Shown piece after piece: positions 43,858 to 53,400 of a stretch of 64,000 bases of DNA (position 1 is the first letter of the stretch; every line of letters begins with the position of its first letter). Under the pieces are notes generated by a model, which worked only from the letters and a program-made list of their open reading frames with translations, was not told the origin of the DNA and ran no database searches. The DNA comes from Shewanella psychromarinicola (GTDB taxonomy: Bacteria > Pseudomonadota > Gammaproteobacteria > Enterobacterales > Shewanellaceae): assembly GCF_003855155.1 (NCBI RefSeq), contig NZ_CP034073.1, positions 3,534,001 to 3,598,000 of the forward strand, written 5' to 3'. A program made the position numbers and the translations under genes.

Positions 43858-45768
43858 TTACTCAATCGTAAACTTGTTCACAACCTCGATGAGCTTATCA
43901 TTCGCAGCGGTGAGCTTATGGGCTTCTAATTCGGTTGATTTACCATTGTCATCCAGTACCGCAACCATATCTCGAATCGCGTTCATATTACGGCTAACAT
44001 CTTCAGATACAGCATTTTGCTCTTCGGCAGCAGTAGCAATTTGAGTGTTTAAATCATTGACTTGGGTAATAGACAAGACTACTTTTTCAAGGTTTTCACT
44101 CACATCAATAGTCGCTTCGTTCGCTTGTTCACAGGTTTTTTTAGTTTGTTGCATCGCGTCAACCGCGATCTTAATTCCTTGCTGTAACTTGCTCAGTGTT
44201 TGTTCAATCTCAGTCGTGCTGACTTGGGTTCGCGCCGCGAGTGCGCGGACTTCATCAGCTACGACCGCAAAACCTCTTCCTTGATCACCGGCTCTTGCTG
44301 CCTCTATCGCAGCATTGAGTGCAAGCAGATTAGTCTGATCTGCAATTGCGCCAATAACCTCTAAGACTTTAGTAATACTAATAGCATCTAGTTCTACATT
44401 GCTGATGTTTACTTCTGTATCTTCGACATCTTGAATTAATCGAACTACGGTTGCTTTAGTGTCCGATACAATATTATTTGTATCGTTTACCTGCTGACTG
44501 GCAAGTAATGAAGCATTTGACGCTTGCGATGTATTCTTCACCACTTCTAACGCTGTCGCGCTCATTTCTTCAACTGCGGTGACAACCAACTCGGTTTCCA
44601 TTACATGCTGCTGTAACACATCAATATTGGCATTGGTTTGTTGATATAATTTACCAATACTGCCGCTAATTTCTTGTGTTCCGAAAGAGATCTCTTTAAG
44701 TAAACTTTGTAAATTGGCTACAAATTGGTTGATACCGCCAGCAATATCACCTAGATCATCATGAGAAGTTACAGGTAAACGACGTGTTAAATCGGCTTGG
44801 CCCTGAGACAAAGCAACCACCATCTGCTTGAGGTGCAAAATGGGACGATAAAGCCAATTTAGTATAGCTAACACTAAGCCTATACTCACTAAAAGCATCA
44901 CTGCCGATATCCACATTGAATCATGCAACGCCTCATTTAACCCTGCATAAGCAATTTGTTCATCAACACTGATAAATAGATACCACTTTTGGGTGCCAAT
45001 TAATGGTATTGCTTCGCTGAACACGAGCTGCTGATTGCCGCTCGTTTGATATTCGCCACTAAAGGAGTCATTTGACACAATATCACGCTGTAATTCATTT
45101 AGGCCTGCATCTGCCAACGTCTTCCCAACTTCAAACCTTGCATCTGAAGAGGCGAGCACTTTGCCTTTTGAGTCAATAATTGACGCTACTGCACCTGGGA
45201 AATCGATCTGTTTGACCGTCTTGTCTAAGATCTCTAGACCAATATCGCCCGAGAGCACACCATCGCCTATATTAGTTACAATGGAGATCACTGGTTGATT
45301 GGTGACCATATCAGTATATATATCTGTTAGTTGCTCAGTATCGTTGGTTTTAGCGAGTTGATACCATCCTCGGGGACGAGGATCATAGAGACTGGGATCG
45401 GCAACGCCATCATGCCATATTGCATCATCACTAACGCTGGCATAGGAGGTGCCATCTTCAAAGCCCCAAAATACTGAATATAGCTCATTGGCTTGTTTAG
45501 CTAAACGGGCGATATTAACAAACTGCTTATCTAATTTCCCTTGCTGATATTGGCTCGCTATCGCGGAAACAGCCGTTGCTTTATGATTAAACCAACGTGA
45601 AATAGCTCCCGCTTCATAATGAGTTATCGACTGCGAACTGACGTTTACAAAGTGAATAGTATCTTGCTTAAGTGCTCTATAGGAAATCCAACTCGCTACC
45701 AATAAACAACTGGTAACCAATAAAATAATGGCGAGCGTAATCGTCTGTTTGAAACCGATATTTTTCAT
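43858..45768 (-). CDS. Methyl-accepting chemotaxis protein with Cache-type sensor
   Basis: A 636-residue inner-membrane chemoreceptor. TM1 is at ~10-30 ([20 protein letters not shown]). A large periplasmic double-Cache (PDC) sensor follows (~35-275), with [12 protein letters not shown] and [15 protein letters not shown], family features of dCache_1. TM2 ([20 protein letters not shown]), HAMP ([26 protein letters not shown]) and the signalling tip [21 protein letters not shown] are intact. dCache receptors commonly bind amino acids or related small molecules. It is a single gene, with its ATG at 45768. Confidence 0.94.
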   Translation of the reverse strand: MKNIGFKQTITLAIILLVTSCLLVASWISYRALKQDTIHFVNVSSQSITHYEAGAISRWFNHKATAVSAIASQYQQGKLDKQFVNIARLAKQANELYSVFWGFEDGTSYASVSDDAIWHDGVADPSLYDPRPRGWYQLAKTNDTEQLTDIYTDMVTNQPVISIVTNIGDGVLSGDIGLEILDKTVKQIDFPGAVASIIDSKGKVLASSDARFEVGKTLADAGLNELQRDIVSNDSFSGEYQTSGNQQLVFSEAIPLIGTQKWYLFISVDEQIAYAGLNEALHDSMWISAVMLLVSIGLVLAILNWLYRPILHLKQMVVALSQGQADLTRRLPVTSHDDLGDIAGGINQFVANLQSLLKEISFGTQEISGSIGKLYQQTNANIDVLQQHVMETELVVTAVEEMSATALEVVKNTSQASNASLLASQQVNDTNNIVSDTKATVVRLIQDVEDTEVNISNVELDAISITKVLEVIGAIADQTNLLALNAAIEAARAGDQGRGFAVVADEVRALAARTQVSTTEIEQTLSKLQQGIKIAVDAMQQTKKTCEQANEATIDVSENLEKVVLSITQVNDLNTQIATAAEEQNAVSEDVSRNMNAIRDMVAVLDDNGKSTELEAHKLTAANDKLIEVVNKFTIE

Positions 45769-46358
45769 TTCGACGTCTTTCCTTTTCTATTTAGGTTACG
45801 CAGACTTTTAATGGACATCATTGAAAGCACATAACAAATAAGATTATGCGAAAGATTTTTATTCCAAACCGTGAATAAAACCACAGCCTAATACGACTGA
45901 TTTAATCAGTTCAGCGATACTATTCGTTTAGGCATCATAATTCGTCACATTATTTTAGGCTAAACTGACATAATCACTCGTTTAGGAGAAAAGCTTGTTA
46001 GTACTATATGTTCGGCACACTTCGCCATTTGGTTGTGTAATGAGGCGTTAATTGGTTTCGACCCATAGCGTTCACAGTTTGAAAAACTGACCATCACGCC
46101 ACGCCTGGTTCCACCCTTACTTTCACTTAACAGTAAGGGTGGGACTTCTGAATATTCGTTTCTTTTGCTCGTTGAATCGAAGCCCCGATATCGCTGTTAT
46201 AGTTACTTAGAACTCAAATAGGGTACTACACCCATACTGACGAGATACTTGCTCAGCGTTACGATAAAAGCTATTGACGTCGTCAAGGGCAAGCATCTAA
46301 TGCTGACACCATAATGGACTTTGGCGGTGACAACGAATCGAACAGGTATAACGGGTCA
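45769..46358. other. Intergenic region with a strong orphan hairpin
   Basis: About 590 bases between two leftward chemoreceptor genes. No gene is supported. A perfect 11-bp hairpin lies at 46111-46142 (CCACCCTTACT and AGTAAGGGTGG, 10-base loop), extendable by wobble pairs. It has no adjoining T-run on either side, so it is not a standard terminator. Confidence 0.6.
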
Positions 46359-48224
46359 CTACACCTTAAATTTTTCAATTTCTGCCTGCATGGTTTCAGC
46401 TAACTTAGCTAATTCATGACTTGCTGCACTGCTTTGTTCAGCCCCAGAAGCGGTTTGATTGGAAATATCACTAATACTGCTAATATTGCGGTTTATCTCC
46501 TCTGTAACCGAGCTTTGCTCTTCCGCTGCGGTGGCTATTTGGGCATTCATGGCATTAATTTGGTCAACACTTTCAGTTATTTCTGTTAACGCCTCACCCA
46601 CTTTTTGTGCTTCTATTGCTGCTTGTTGCGCATTTTCAGCCCCTTGCTCTAACCGATGAGTTGCATCTCGGCTACCTTGTTGCAAGTTTTGAATCGTTTT
46701 TTGTATCTCTTGTGTGGATTGTTGGGTGCGGCTGGCTAAGGTTCTAACTTCGTCAGCTACCACCGCGAACCCGCGACCTTGTTCCCCCGCACGAGCGGCT
46801 TCAATTGCCGCATTTAATGCTAATAAATTAGTCTGTTCAGAGATACTCTGGATCACATCAACAACACTTCCAATATCTTCTGCATGTAGCGCCAATGATT
46901 TCATCGCTGAAACAGATTCCTGCATTTCAATCGATAAGCTTTCAATCATGGCGATACTCTCTTTCACCACCTGTTGTCCTTTAGATGCCGCATTATTTGT
47001 ATGTTCAGAGGCTTGAGAAGCCGAACTTGCACTCTGTGCAACCTCACGCACGGTTGCGGTAAATTGATGAATAGCGGTAGCAATACACTGAGTTTGTTGT
47101 TGCTGTTCGAGAATATTCTGCTTGGTTTGCATCGCAACGGCCGAGTTTTCTTCTGCTGAGCAAGCTAACAATGACGTTGATTGATGAGTTGATTTGACGA
47201 TATTTTGAAAACTGCCAACTATCTGATTCACGTAATCAGCAATATGTGTGAATTCATCACTTCCAGTTAAGTTAATGCGTTGGGTAAGATCACCTGTGGA
47301 TATTTTATTCGCGGTACTTTCTAAATTCAGCGACGCTAGATTAATGCGTCTAATAATCTTTACTGATAGAAAGGAGAGAAGAAGCATATTCAATATAACT
47401 ATTATGATTACTTTAAACCGGAACGAACTAATATTTTCTTTTGCCTGATCAAAATTAGCTTTACCCTCTGCAATTTGTATATCTAGAAAACCTTGCGCCT
47501 CTTGAGTTACTAATTTGAAAGCAGGGTTAATATTCTTTAATAGAATTATATTGGCTTGCCTGTAATTGCCGACTTCTAATTCCGCTAATGCCAGATCAAA
47601 GCCCTTATCGGTGACGATATCAAGTTGACGAACCAATCTATTTATTTGTGTTTTTTCATCAGCAAGTAAATCGGATGATAGAATTTCATTATCAACAATA
47701 TTATGCAGTAATTTTAATGATTTTTTGATTGCAGTAATGTGTTTGTCTATTGGGTGATCATGTAGTTTAGCAAACTCTGATGTAGGACTATGCTGCAAGG
47801 ATAATAACAAAGCACTTCTTGCATTGCCCAACTCGTCTAACACTTTTCCGGCACGGATAGTATGTTGCATTCCCTGTGAATATAAATCTTCAATAGATAG
47901 AGTGGCTTGTTGCCAGGGTAACCGCATGAGTGCTTGTTTTTTGAACGCTACGTTTAACCTGCAAACAAAAAACAAAAAATCATCCAAGCTATGAAGACTT
48001 TATGAACCATAATAATTCATTAAATAAACTAATTCTGTTCAAAAAACGTTCGCGATCTCGCCCTGGGCTTGTTGCATACCGGAAATACCTTGGTATGCTA
48101 AAAATAATAGCGCGCTTAATGTGATTACAAGACTTAATTTTAAGCGAGCACTAACTGATTGTAATTTTTCTAAAAACCGGGACGATTTAACTTGGCTTGA
48201 TGGGTTGTTAATTGATGATGACAT
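46359..48224 (-). pseudogene. Chemoreceptor gene split by a 108-bp insertion
   Basis: The N-terminal fragment (48224-48039: MSSSINNPSSQVKSSRF..., TM1 LSLVITLSALLFLAYQGISG) ends prematurely at EIANVF-stop. The remainder (to 46359) continues as [20 protein letters not shown], with a four-helix sensor, TM2 ([21 protein letters not shown]), HAMP and the intact signalling tip [22 protein letters not shown]. Deleting 47937-48044 joins EIANV and QALMRLP in frame, giving a complete receptor of about 588 residues. As it stands, translation of the downstream part (possible ATG at 47927) would lack TM1 and so give a receptor with only one membrane segment. Confidence 0.85.
47937..48044. mobile_element. 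108-bp MITE-like insertion with terminal inverted repeats
   Basis: The inserted segment is bounded by GTTTTTTGAAC (47936-47946) and its complement GTTCAAAAAAC (48037-48047), with weaker inverted similarity (GTTTA blocks) continuing inward. Its exact ends are ambiguous by a few bases because the repeats overlap the target. It has no coding capacity. The evidence for insertion is the exact in-frame restoration of the chemoreceptor when it is removed. No second copy was noticed in this window. Confidence 0.65.
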
Positions 48225-48965
48225 TTTATATCCTTTATCTTGTCAGTGCGCGGTGTGCTTATGATAGAAAAAAGAAAGAATATTAATCATTATTACCGTT
48301 AAAGTCTGAGAGGCATTTAACATTTTACAGACATTAAATAACATAATAATCTTCCTTGTTTTGATTTGAGTTAATTATTCAACTTTATATCTGTCATTTA
48401 TCATAGTGTAATGGCAAAGTTAATTTGGTTAATAAACTATTAATCAAGCAGTTAACAATCAATCTATTTCCGTTAGATATCATTATGTGGCTGACAATAA
48501 TCTCGGTAATAATGGCTAAGCCAAAACCATATAGATCCATTAAAAATAGTATTATTCGCCCACTGCTACAGGTGATTTTCGTTTAGACAGCACCTAGAAC
48601 TTTTCTGGCGGCGGATGGGTAAAATTATTTATGTCTCGGTTCCGTTTACTGTAATTATTTAATGATTATGGCTCAGAAGTACAATCGGTTGAGGCTCCCT
48701 TTAACAGAGAATAGCCTAATGGTTTTGTCTGTTCAGTATGCTGTTCTGGATATTTTTGCTCATTAACATTAACACATCGCTATTAATGTCATCGCTACCA
48801 CCACCAGTCATCAGTCACGACTAATACCATATTTGAATATTCAAATTTATCGCTAACGACTTAATTTAAGTCTTAATTTAATTAATCAGCTTGAATCGTT
48901 TATCTCAGTATTATCGCTTAAACGTCAAACTAGCGTTTTCTACGGAATAATTATAATGATTAAAC
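48225..48965. other. Divergent intergenic region
   Basis: About 740 AT-rich bases between the split chemoreceptor gene (leftward) and grcA (rightward). I see no gene in it. The FNR box of grcA lies at its right end and is listed separately. Confidence 0.55.
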
Positions 48966-49014
48966 TTGATCTAGATCAAGTGTGCGATCGGAAATAACTG
49001 GTAGAAATGAACCT
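48966..49014 (+). promoter_or_regulatory. Predicted FNR/EtrA-activated grcA promoter
   Basis: TTGATCTAGATCAA at 48966-48979 is a perfect FNR/EtrA site. A -10-like TAGAAA at 49002-49007 would put the start near 49014 and the box at about -41.5, the class II position. E. coli yfiD (grcA) is likewise FNR-activated. Confidence 0.8.
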
Positions 49015-49047
49015 GAGTTTACAAAAAATCACTGTTGGAGATGTACT

Positions 49048-49422
49048 ATGATTGGAATTCAAATCACACAAGCAGAACAAGCTAACCTAGTTAATTCTTT
49101 ATGGCTATTAGATGAGGATAAGCAAGAAGCACGCTGTGTTGCTGCGCTCGATAAAGAGCGGCAGGACAAGACTTTTAGCATTGCCTCTCTTGGTAGCATC
49201 GAGTACCGCGAAGTGCCCGTGCAGAGAGAACCTGAACGTCAGGGCGGCCAGCATTTGAACGTGAACGTAATGAACCGTGAAATGTTGCTAGACGCAATCG
49301 AAAACCCTGAGAAGTACCCACAGTTAACTGTGCGTGTATCTGGCTATGCCGTGCGATTTAACGCACTGACTTCTGAGCAGCAACAAGATATTATTACACG
49401 AACTTTTACTGCGACCATGTAG
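49048..49422 (+). CDS. grcA: GrcA (YfiD), autonomous glycyl radical cofactor
   Basis: A 124-residue cytoplasmic spare part for pyruvate formate-lyase: it replaces the oxygen-cleaved C-terminal fragment and restores activity. The C-terminal glycyl-radical motif [13 protein letters not shown] is present, with the radical-bearing Gly at about residue 99, followed by [15 protein letters not shown]. The start is the ATG at 49048 ([11 protein letters not shown]), with GGAG 7 bases upstream; the frame is open further upstream but without homology. It is a single gene under an FNR box and ends in a strong terminator. pflB is not in this window. Confidence 0.96.
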   Translation: MIGIQITQAEQANLVNSLWLLDEDKQEARCVAALDKERQDKTFSIASLGSIEYREVPVQREPERQGGQHLNVNVMNREMLLDAIENPEKYPQLTVRVSGYAVRFNALTSEQQQDIITRTFTATM

Positions 49423-49448
49423 TTTCAGTGACGGTAATCTTGACCATT

Positions 49449-49474
49449 AAAAAAATCGCTGCTGCGATTTTTTT
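49449..49474 (+). terminator. Rho-independent terminator of grcA
   Basis: AAAAAAATCGC and GCGATTTTTTT form an 11-bp stem with loop TGCT, 26 bases after the stop codon. The A/T runs on both sides make it bidirectional. Confidence 0.9.
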
Positions 49475-49626
49475 CGTTTGGTGCTTAGCTTTACATTCTG
49501 ATTAGCATCTTGTCACAACTATGGTCATTGTAGGCACAGCAGACGAGTTCCCACACTCATCTCGCCAAAGTCTACAAAAGGGGAGAATGTTAACGGCTAT
49601 TACTTTACGCATGACCATCAATGATG

Positions 49627-50172
49627 CTATTTTTTTGCCATTAATGTTGCAGGATTTCCTGCTACACGGGCATAAGAGGGAACATCTTTTGTGACAACAG
49701 AACCCGCGCCCACTATCGCTCCTTCATTAATCGTCACCCCGGGTAATATAATTACACCGCCACCAATCCATACCTTATCTTTTATCGTTACAGGTTTAGC
49801 TATTTCATCTCCGGCAATACGTTTATCAGCATCAAGTGAGTGCGCGGCTGTGTAGACTTGTACTCGTGGACCAATCATTACATTATCACCTATACTGACT
49901 TGAGCATTATCTAAGATAATCGCACCACTATTAATGTAACTTTGTTGCCCTAAAGATAAATGGCATCCATAACTCATTTCAAGGGGAGGGGCTATGTGAC
50001 TTGTTGTCGATACTGATGCGCCCAATTTTTTTAGTAATTCAGCTCTTTTTTGTGCATCGATTTCATTGTTAAATTCATGAAGTGTAAGGAATGCTAACGC
50101 TCTTAAATCTGTTAACTTTTGGTCAAGACAATTATATGTTTGACCCTCTCTCATATTTTGTAATTCTGACAT
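49627..50172 (-). CDS. Maltose O-acetyltransferase-like hexapeptide acetyltransferase
   Basis: A 181-residue acetyl-CoA-dependent O-acetyltransferase of the LacA/Maa family. The N-terminal Mac domain (MREGQTYNCLDQKLTDLRAL) is followed by left-handed beta-helix repeats (GAIILDNAQVSIGDNVMIGP, then VWIGGGVIILPGVTINEGAIVGAGSVVTKDV) and the catalytic His in YTAAHSLDADKR. The C-terminus VAGNPATLMAKK is typical. Its natural acceptor sugar is unknown. It follows an unusual palindrome-rich spacer that separates it from the HD-GYP gene. Confidence 0.9.
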   Translation of the reverse strand: MSELQNMREGQTYNCLDQKLTDLRALAFLTLHEFNNEIDAQKRAELLKKLGASVSTTSHIAPPLEMSYGCHLSLGQQSYINSGAIILDNAQVSIGDNVMIGPRVQVYTAAHSLDADKRIAGDEIAKPVTIKDKVWIGGGVIILPGVTINEGAIVGAGSVVTKDVPSYARVAGNPATLMAKK

Positions 50173-50296
50173 TGAGTAAATTGGCCTCTAATTTATAAGC
50201 AAAACGCCCATCGTCTTTAATGTTCACTGTCCCCATAAATTGACATAGCCCCATACCAAAGCGCAATCATCTCGCTAAATGATGCACCTAAACGTT

Positions 50297-50464
50297 GACA
50301 TTAAATGTCCCTGTAGTGTGACTTGTAACGTAAGTTACACAGCGAACAAACCTTGGGGTATAACATGTTACTCCAATACGTTTGCTAAACGTTAACAGCG
50401 CTTTCCCTTGCATCACGATAAATGTTATCACCAGGGATCTTAAGCATTTTGGTTTCACCAAAAT
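50297..50464. other. Cluster of short perfect inverted repeats (structured spacer)
   Basis: Successive perfect inverted repeats: GACATT-A-AATGTC (50297-50309), TGTAAC-GTAA-GTTACA (50324-50339), TAACATGTTA (50361-50370), ACGTTT-GCT-AAACGT (50378-50392), GATAA-ATG-TTATC (50417-50429) and ATTTTGGT-TTC-ACCAAAAT (50446-50464), directly abutting a terminator hairpin. It could be a structured small RNA or 5' leader, or a cluster of operators. No coding sequence is supported here. Confidence 0.55.
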
Positions 50465-50494
50465 AAAAAGGGTCACAATAATGTGACCCTTTTT
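50465..50494. terminator. Strong bidirectional terminator
   Basis: AAAAAGGGTCAC and GTGACCCTTTTT form a 12-bp stem with loop AATAAT. It lies 155 bases downstream of the HD-GYP gene (minus strand), and would equally end a plus-strand transcript coming through the palindrome cluster. Confidence 0.85.
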
Positions 50495-50649
50495 AGTGTG
50501 TCCAGATTATGTTAATCCGTTTCAAAGTGGCTGCCGAGTTGTACTTTATCTATTTCAGATATTCAGCCTGAACCCGTGTTAAAATGGGACATGTGCCAAG
50601 TTCTAGGGGCGGCGGATTTATTCACAGTCGCGATTTTTGAAGGCCATTA

Positions 50650-52476
50650 TTAAATGCCATTAGTTAACGCATCAAAGGTCATCCTTGCTTTGCCATTCAT
50701 ATTAATTGAGCTATGGCCATGCATATGTTTTTCTAAGGTATCAATTGAACTAAATATTGGGTTTGATATTTCAAATTGTTCAACGTCATATTCAATGCAG
50801 TTCAGAGCAACATGTTTTGTCAGCCGCCCTTTTAACGCTGAGATATCGAGCTGCTCTGCTGATAACACGATAAATTCATCACCATGAACCCTAAATAGCG
50901 GCGATGCTGGCAACATGTGTGTCAAGTCTGTAGCTAATTCAACTAACAAATGGTTACCATTTGCCCAACCGGCTTCCTGGTTGAACATAGAGAAATGTCG
51001 AAGATAAATGATGGTTGCATGTTGAATTTGTTCTGGTTTGATTTTCACATTTTGCTCACTGCTAGGGGACAGCAATATATTGAGAAATTCGCGATTAAAC
51101 AGTCCAGTTAGTTGATCATTATAAAAGTAAGCCAGTCTTTGTTGCTCGGTAATATTCTGCTGGGCTTGTTGGGTTGTATATTCCAGTTGAACAGTGCGTA
51201 AAGCGCTAACCGCCACTTTGGCGTAGTGCGGATTAAATTGACGGCCTGCAAGTAGTGATATTTCATTAAGGCTTTCTTCAACAGTCTTGCGACCTTTATA
51301 GATGCGGTCAGTGGTCATTGCATCAAAGGCGTCGGCAATACATATAATTTGTGCAAGCTTTGGTATCTCTTCACCACTCAAGCCATCAGGGTAGCCTGAG
51401 CCGTCATATTTCTCATGGTGAGAGCGAACGATATTGGCAATATCAGTAAAGGTATTGATTTTATACAGTAGTTGGTACCCAGACGTGGCGTGTTGCTGAA
51501 TAATCTCAAATTCAATTTTATTGAGTTTCCCCGGTTTGAGTAAAATGGAATCTGGCGTGGCAATTTTACCTATATCGTGCACCATTGCTGCTCTATGAAG
51601 CTGATCAATTTCCGAATCAGTTAGTATTAATGCTTTGGCGATACAAACGGCATAATCGGCCACTCTGCGAGTGTGCCCCGCGGTGTAACTGTCTCGTCCT
51701 TCAATCATTTCTACCAATGAATATAAATATTGTTCAAAATCATTTTGTTTATCAAACCAATATTTTTTAGCTAGATTCTTATAATGGATCATCGCCGCGC
51801 AGCCGATGCCCCATAGTATTAATAAAAATAGACTTGTATAGGTCAACTGGTGAAGCATTTGATCGTAAAAAGGCTGGACGGGAATTGAAATTGAAATACC
51901 ACCACGAACATCGCCAACGCTATACCCTTGGTGAGCATGACACTTTAAGCATGCTTGGGTCACGAGCATGGGTTCTAAAACGCGCATATAAGTGATGTTA
52001 TCAATTTTGGCCAGTTCGCCGAAGTCATTCAATGATTTTTGCATTCCCGTTAAGGCTTTTGTTTCCCAGGGATCTGCTGCATTATTTGGATTGAGTGGAT
52101 TGATACTGGTGATATGGCCTCTAATACCGTACTCATTAGCATAATCTTCAGCCACTTGGGTAAGAATATAAGCAGGGTTCATTAAGGTGAGTTGTTGACC
52201 ATCATCAGTGATGACATCTCGATTGGCAATATGAGATAAGTAAATATTAGGGGTTGTGCGCTCGCTGACAGGGACATAAACGCCGCCATGTGAAGCTACC
52301 CACTTTCTAATTGCAACATCTTTTCTAATGCTTGCCTTAGCTTCGTTAAAAGCTAATTGCTCTGCAGATACTCTGGTTTGCCAATATAACGTTGTGATAA
52401 AACCAAGGATCAATAAGGTCCAGCCTACCAATGCTAAGTTCATCGTACGCTCGACGAATTTTGAATTCTTATTCAA
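50650..52476 (-). CDS. c-heme sensor (DUF3365/Tll0287-like) - HD-GYP - degenerate GGDEF protein
   Basis: A 608-residue membrane protein. TM1 is at ~15-32, then a periplasmic domain with one heme c motif (TQACLKCHAHQGYSVGDVRGGISISIP, DUF3365/Tll0287-like), TM2 (LTYTSLFLLILWGIGCAAMI), an HD-GYP phosphodiesterase (HTRRVADYAVCIAKAL, MVHDIGKIATPDSILLKP, IVRSHHEKYDGSGYPDGLSG) and a C-terminal GGDEF-like domain whose active site reads HGDEF with no inhibitory site. It is likely a heme-based redox or gas sensor that degrades c-di-GMP. The start is the TTG at 52476 with GGAG 8 bases upstream; the next in-frame ATG (52443) has no ribosome site. It is transcribed divergently from the NsrR operon. Confidence 0.93.
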   Translation of the reverse strand: MNKNSKFVERTMNLALVGWTLLILGFITTLYWQTRVSAEQLAFNEAKASIRKDVAIRKWVASHGGVYVPVSERTTPNIYLSHIANRDVITDDGQQLTLMNPAYILTQVAEDYANEYGIRGHITSINPLNPNNAADPWETKALTGMQKSLNDFGELAKIDNITYMRVLEPMLVTQACLKCHAHQGYSVGDVRGGISISIPVQPFYDQMLHQLTYTSLFLLILWGIGCAAMIHYKNLAKKYWFDKQNDFEQYLYSLVEMIEGRDSYTAGHTRRVADYAVCIAKALILTDSEIDQLHRAAMVHDIGKIATPDSILLKPGKLNKIEFEIIQQHATSGYQLLYKINTFTDIANIVRSHHEKYDGSGYPDGLSGEEIPKLAQIICIADAFDAMTTDRIYKGRKTVEESLNEISLLAGRQFNPHYAKVAVSALRTVQLEYTTQQAQQNITEQQRLAYFYNDQLTGLFNREFLNILLSPSSEQNVKIKPEQIQHATIIYLRHFSMFNQEAGWANGNHLLVELATDLTHMLPASPLFRVHGDEFIVLSAEQLDISALKGRLTKHVALNCIEYDVEQFEISNPIFSSIDTLEKHMHGHSSINMNGKARMTFDALTNGI

Positions 52477-52510
52477 AAATTTGTCTCCAGTCGTTTTTTG
52501 AATAAGAATT
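52464..52510 (-). promoter_or_regulatory. 16-bp perfect inverted repeat enclosing the HD-GYP ribosome site
   Basis: AATTCTTATTCAAAAA (52464-52479) and TTTTTGAATAAGAATT (52495-52510) are perfectly complementary around a 15-base loop. In the minus-strand transcript, the loop holds the GGAG ribosome site and the TTG start codon is inside the 3' arm of the stem. It could be a translation-control hairpin or the operator of a dimeric regulator. Confidence 0.75.
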
Positions 52511-52840
52511 TATATTCGATGTTAAAACGTTAAGTAATAACGAGGGGCAAATTGTTCTCACTGAAATCACCTATTTTAGTCAAGCTAATTTTTTATCAAA
52601 TACTAAAATATTATGTCATATATTAATTTTTTTTCGGTAATAAATTATCAAGATTGTTAACGCCATCTCACTAATTTTACTAATTTAGTCGTCAACGGTA
52701 TTGTTATGTTTAAAACACTCACTCAAAGCTGTGTTGTTATTGTTATCGAATTAACATTGCATAAACAGGCATAAAAAATATAGATATATAGAGAGATAGA
52801 GATCCCCCTTTTGGAGAAATAAAGTTTGCTATCTCAACAC
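52511..52840. other. Divergent intergenic region
   Basis: About 330 very AT-rich bases between the HD-GYP gene and the NsrR-operator of the rightward operon. No gene is seen. The promoter of the HD-GYP gene should lie here. Confidence 0.5.
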
Positions 52841-52881
52841 GCTAAAGATAATATGCATAAAAAATGCATCTTATCTTTAGC
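52841..52881 (+). promoter_or_regulatory. NsrR-type operator inside an 18-bp inverted repeat
   Basis: GCTAAAGATAATATGCAT (52841-52858) and ATGCATCTTATCTTTAGC (52864-52881) are complementary at 17 of 18 positions around AAAAA. The core 52850-52872 fits the gammaproteobacterial NsrR consensus AAgATGCATTT-n-AAATGCATcTT, including both ATGCAT half-sites at the right spacing. It lies 30 bases upstream of an operon that itself encodes NsrR, so autoregulation is likely. Confidence 0.85.
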
Positions 52882-52911
52882 ATAAGCTAAAAATTAATCT
52901 GAGCCGTTTAA

Positions 52912-53400
52912 ATGATCCCAACTTCAGCCATTAATTATCGGCATTTGCCACCACCACCGCAGCACCAGCAGGTGGCGACATGGTCCAAAGTTCTTATTGC
53001 CCAGCACGTTCAATTGAAAAGCGAAATTAACCATATTACTGCTCTGTTGTCTCAACCCACATTTTGCATCTTTCAATTCGATGCTAAGTTACGTCGACTC
53101 ATTAAAGGGGTCAAAACCCATTTGCAATTAGAACATGAGTTTTTTACCCCCGTGTTATCGCAATTACATATCACCTCGAATCAAAAACATCGCCTGACAG
53201 AGGGCTATGAGGCACTGTTTGATACCTGTGAATCAACTGCGAAACTGGTCTACTCGTTGAAGTTCACCCTCAAAAACACCGCTATTAGTACAAGTCATAT
53301 CAAAGAAATAGAATGTATGTTCAGTGATATACGTGCTCGTCTTGCCGATGAAGATATAGCCTATTCTATGATTGATACTTTGGAAGAACTGCATGCTTGA
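52912..53400 (+). CDS. Hemerythrin-like (HHE-type) protein
   Basis: A 162-residue all-helical cytoplasmic protein. AQHVQLKSEI and THLQLEHEFFTPVL resemble the H and HxxxE iron-ligand helices of hemerythrin domains, and the last helix (RARLADEDIAYSMID) resembles the closing ED pair but lacks the usual His. So it is hemerythrin-like, perhaps with an incomplete diiron site. An N-terminal segment HLPPPPQHQQ is proline-rich. It is the first gene behind the NsrR-type operator, and its stop overlaps the EAL gene start by 8 bases. A role in sensing or binding NO or O2 is inferred from context and from known NsrR-controlled hemerythrins such as YtfE. Confidence 0.6.
   Translation: MIPTSAINYRHLPPPPQHQQVATWSKVLIAQHVQLKSEINHITALLSQPTFCIFQFDAKLRRLIKGVKTHLQLEHEFFTPVLSQLHITSNQKHRLTEGYEALFDTCESTAKLVYSLKFTLKNTAISTSHIKEIECMFSDIRARLADEDIAYSMIDTLEELHA

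Noticed and set aside
46318..46345. GAATCGAAC resembling a tRNA T-loop on the reverse strand
   Set aside because: The flanking bases do not form a T-stem and no cloverleaf or anticodon arm can be built around it.
50288..50476. 62-codon minus-strand frame across the palindrome cluster
   Set aside because: It starts inside the terminator stem and shows no protein-like features; the inverted repeats explain the region better.
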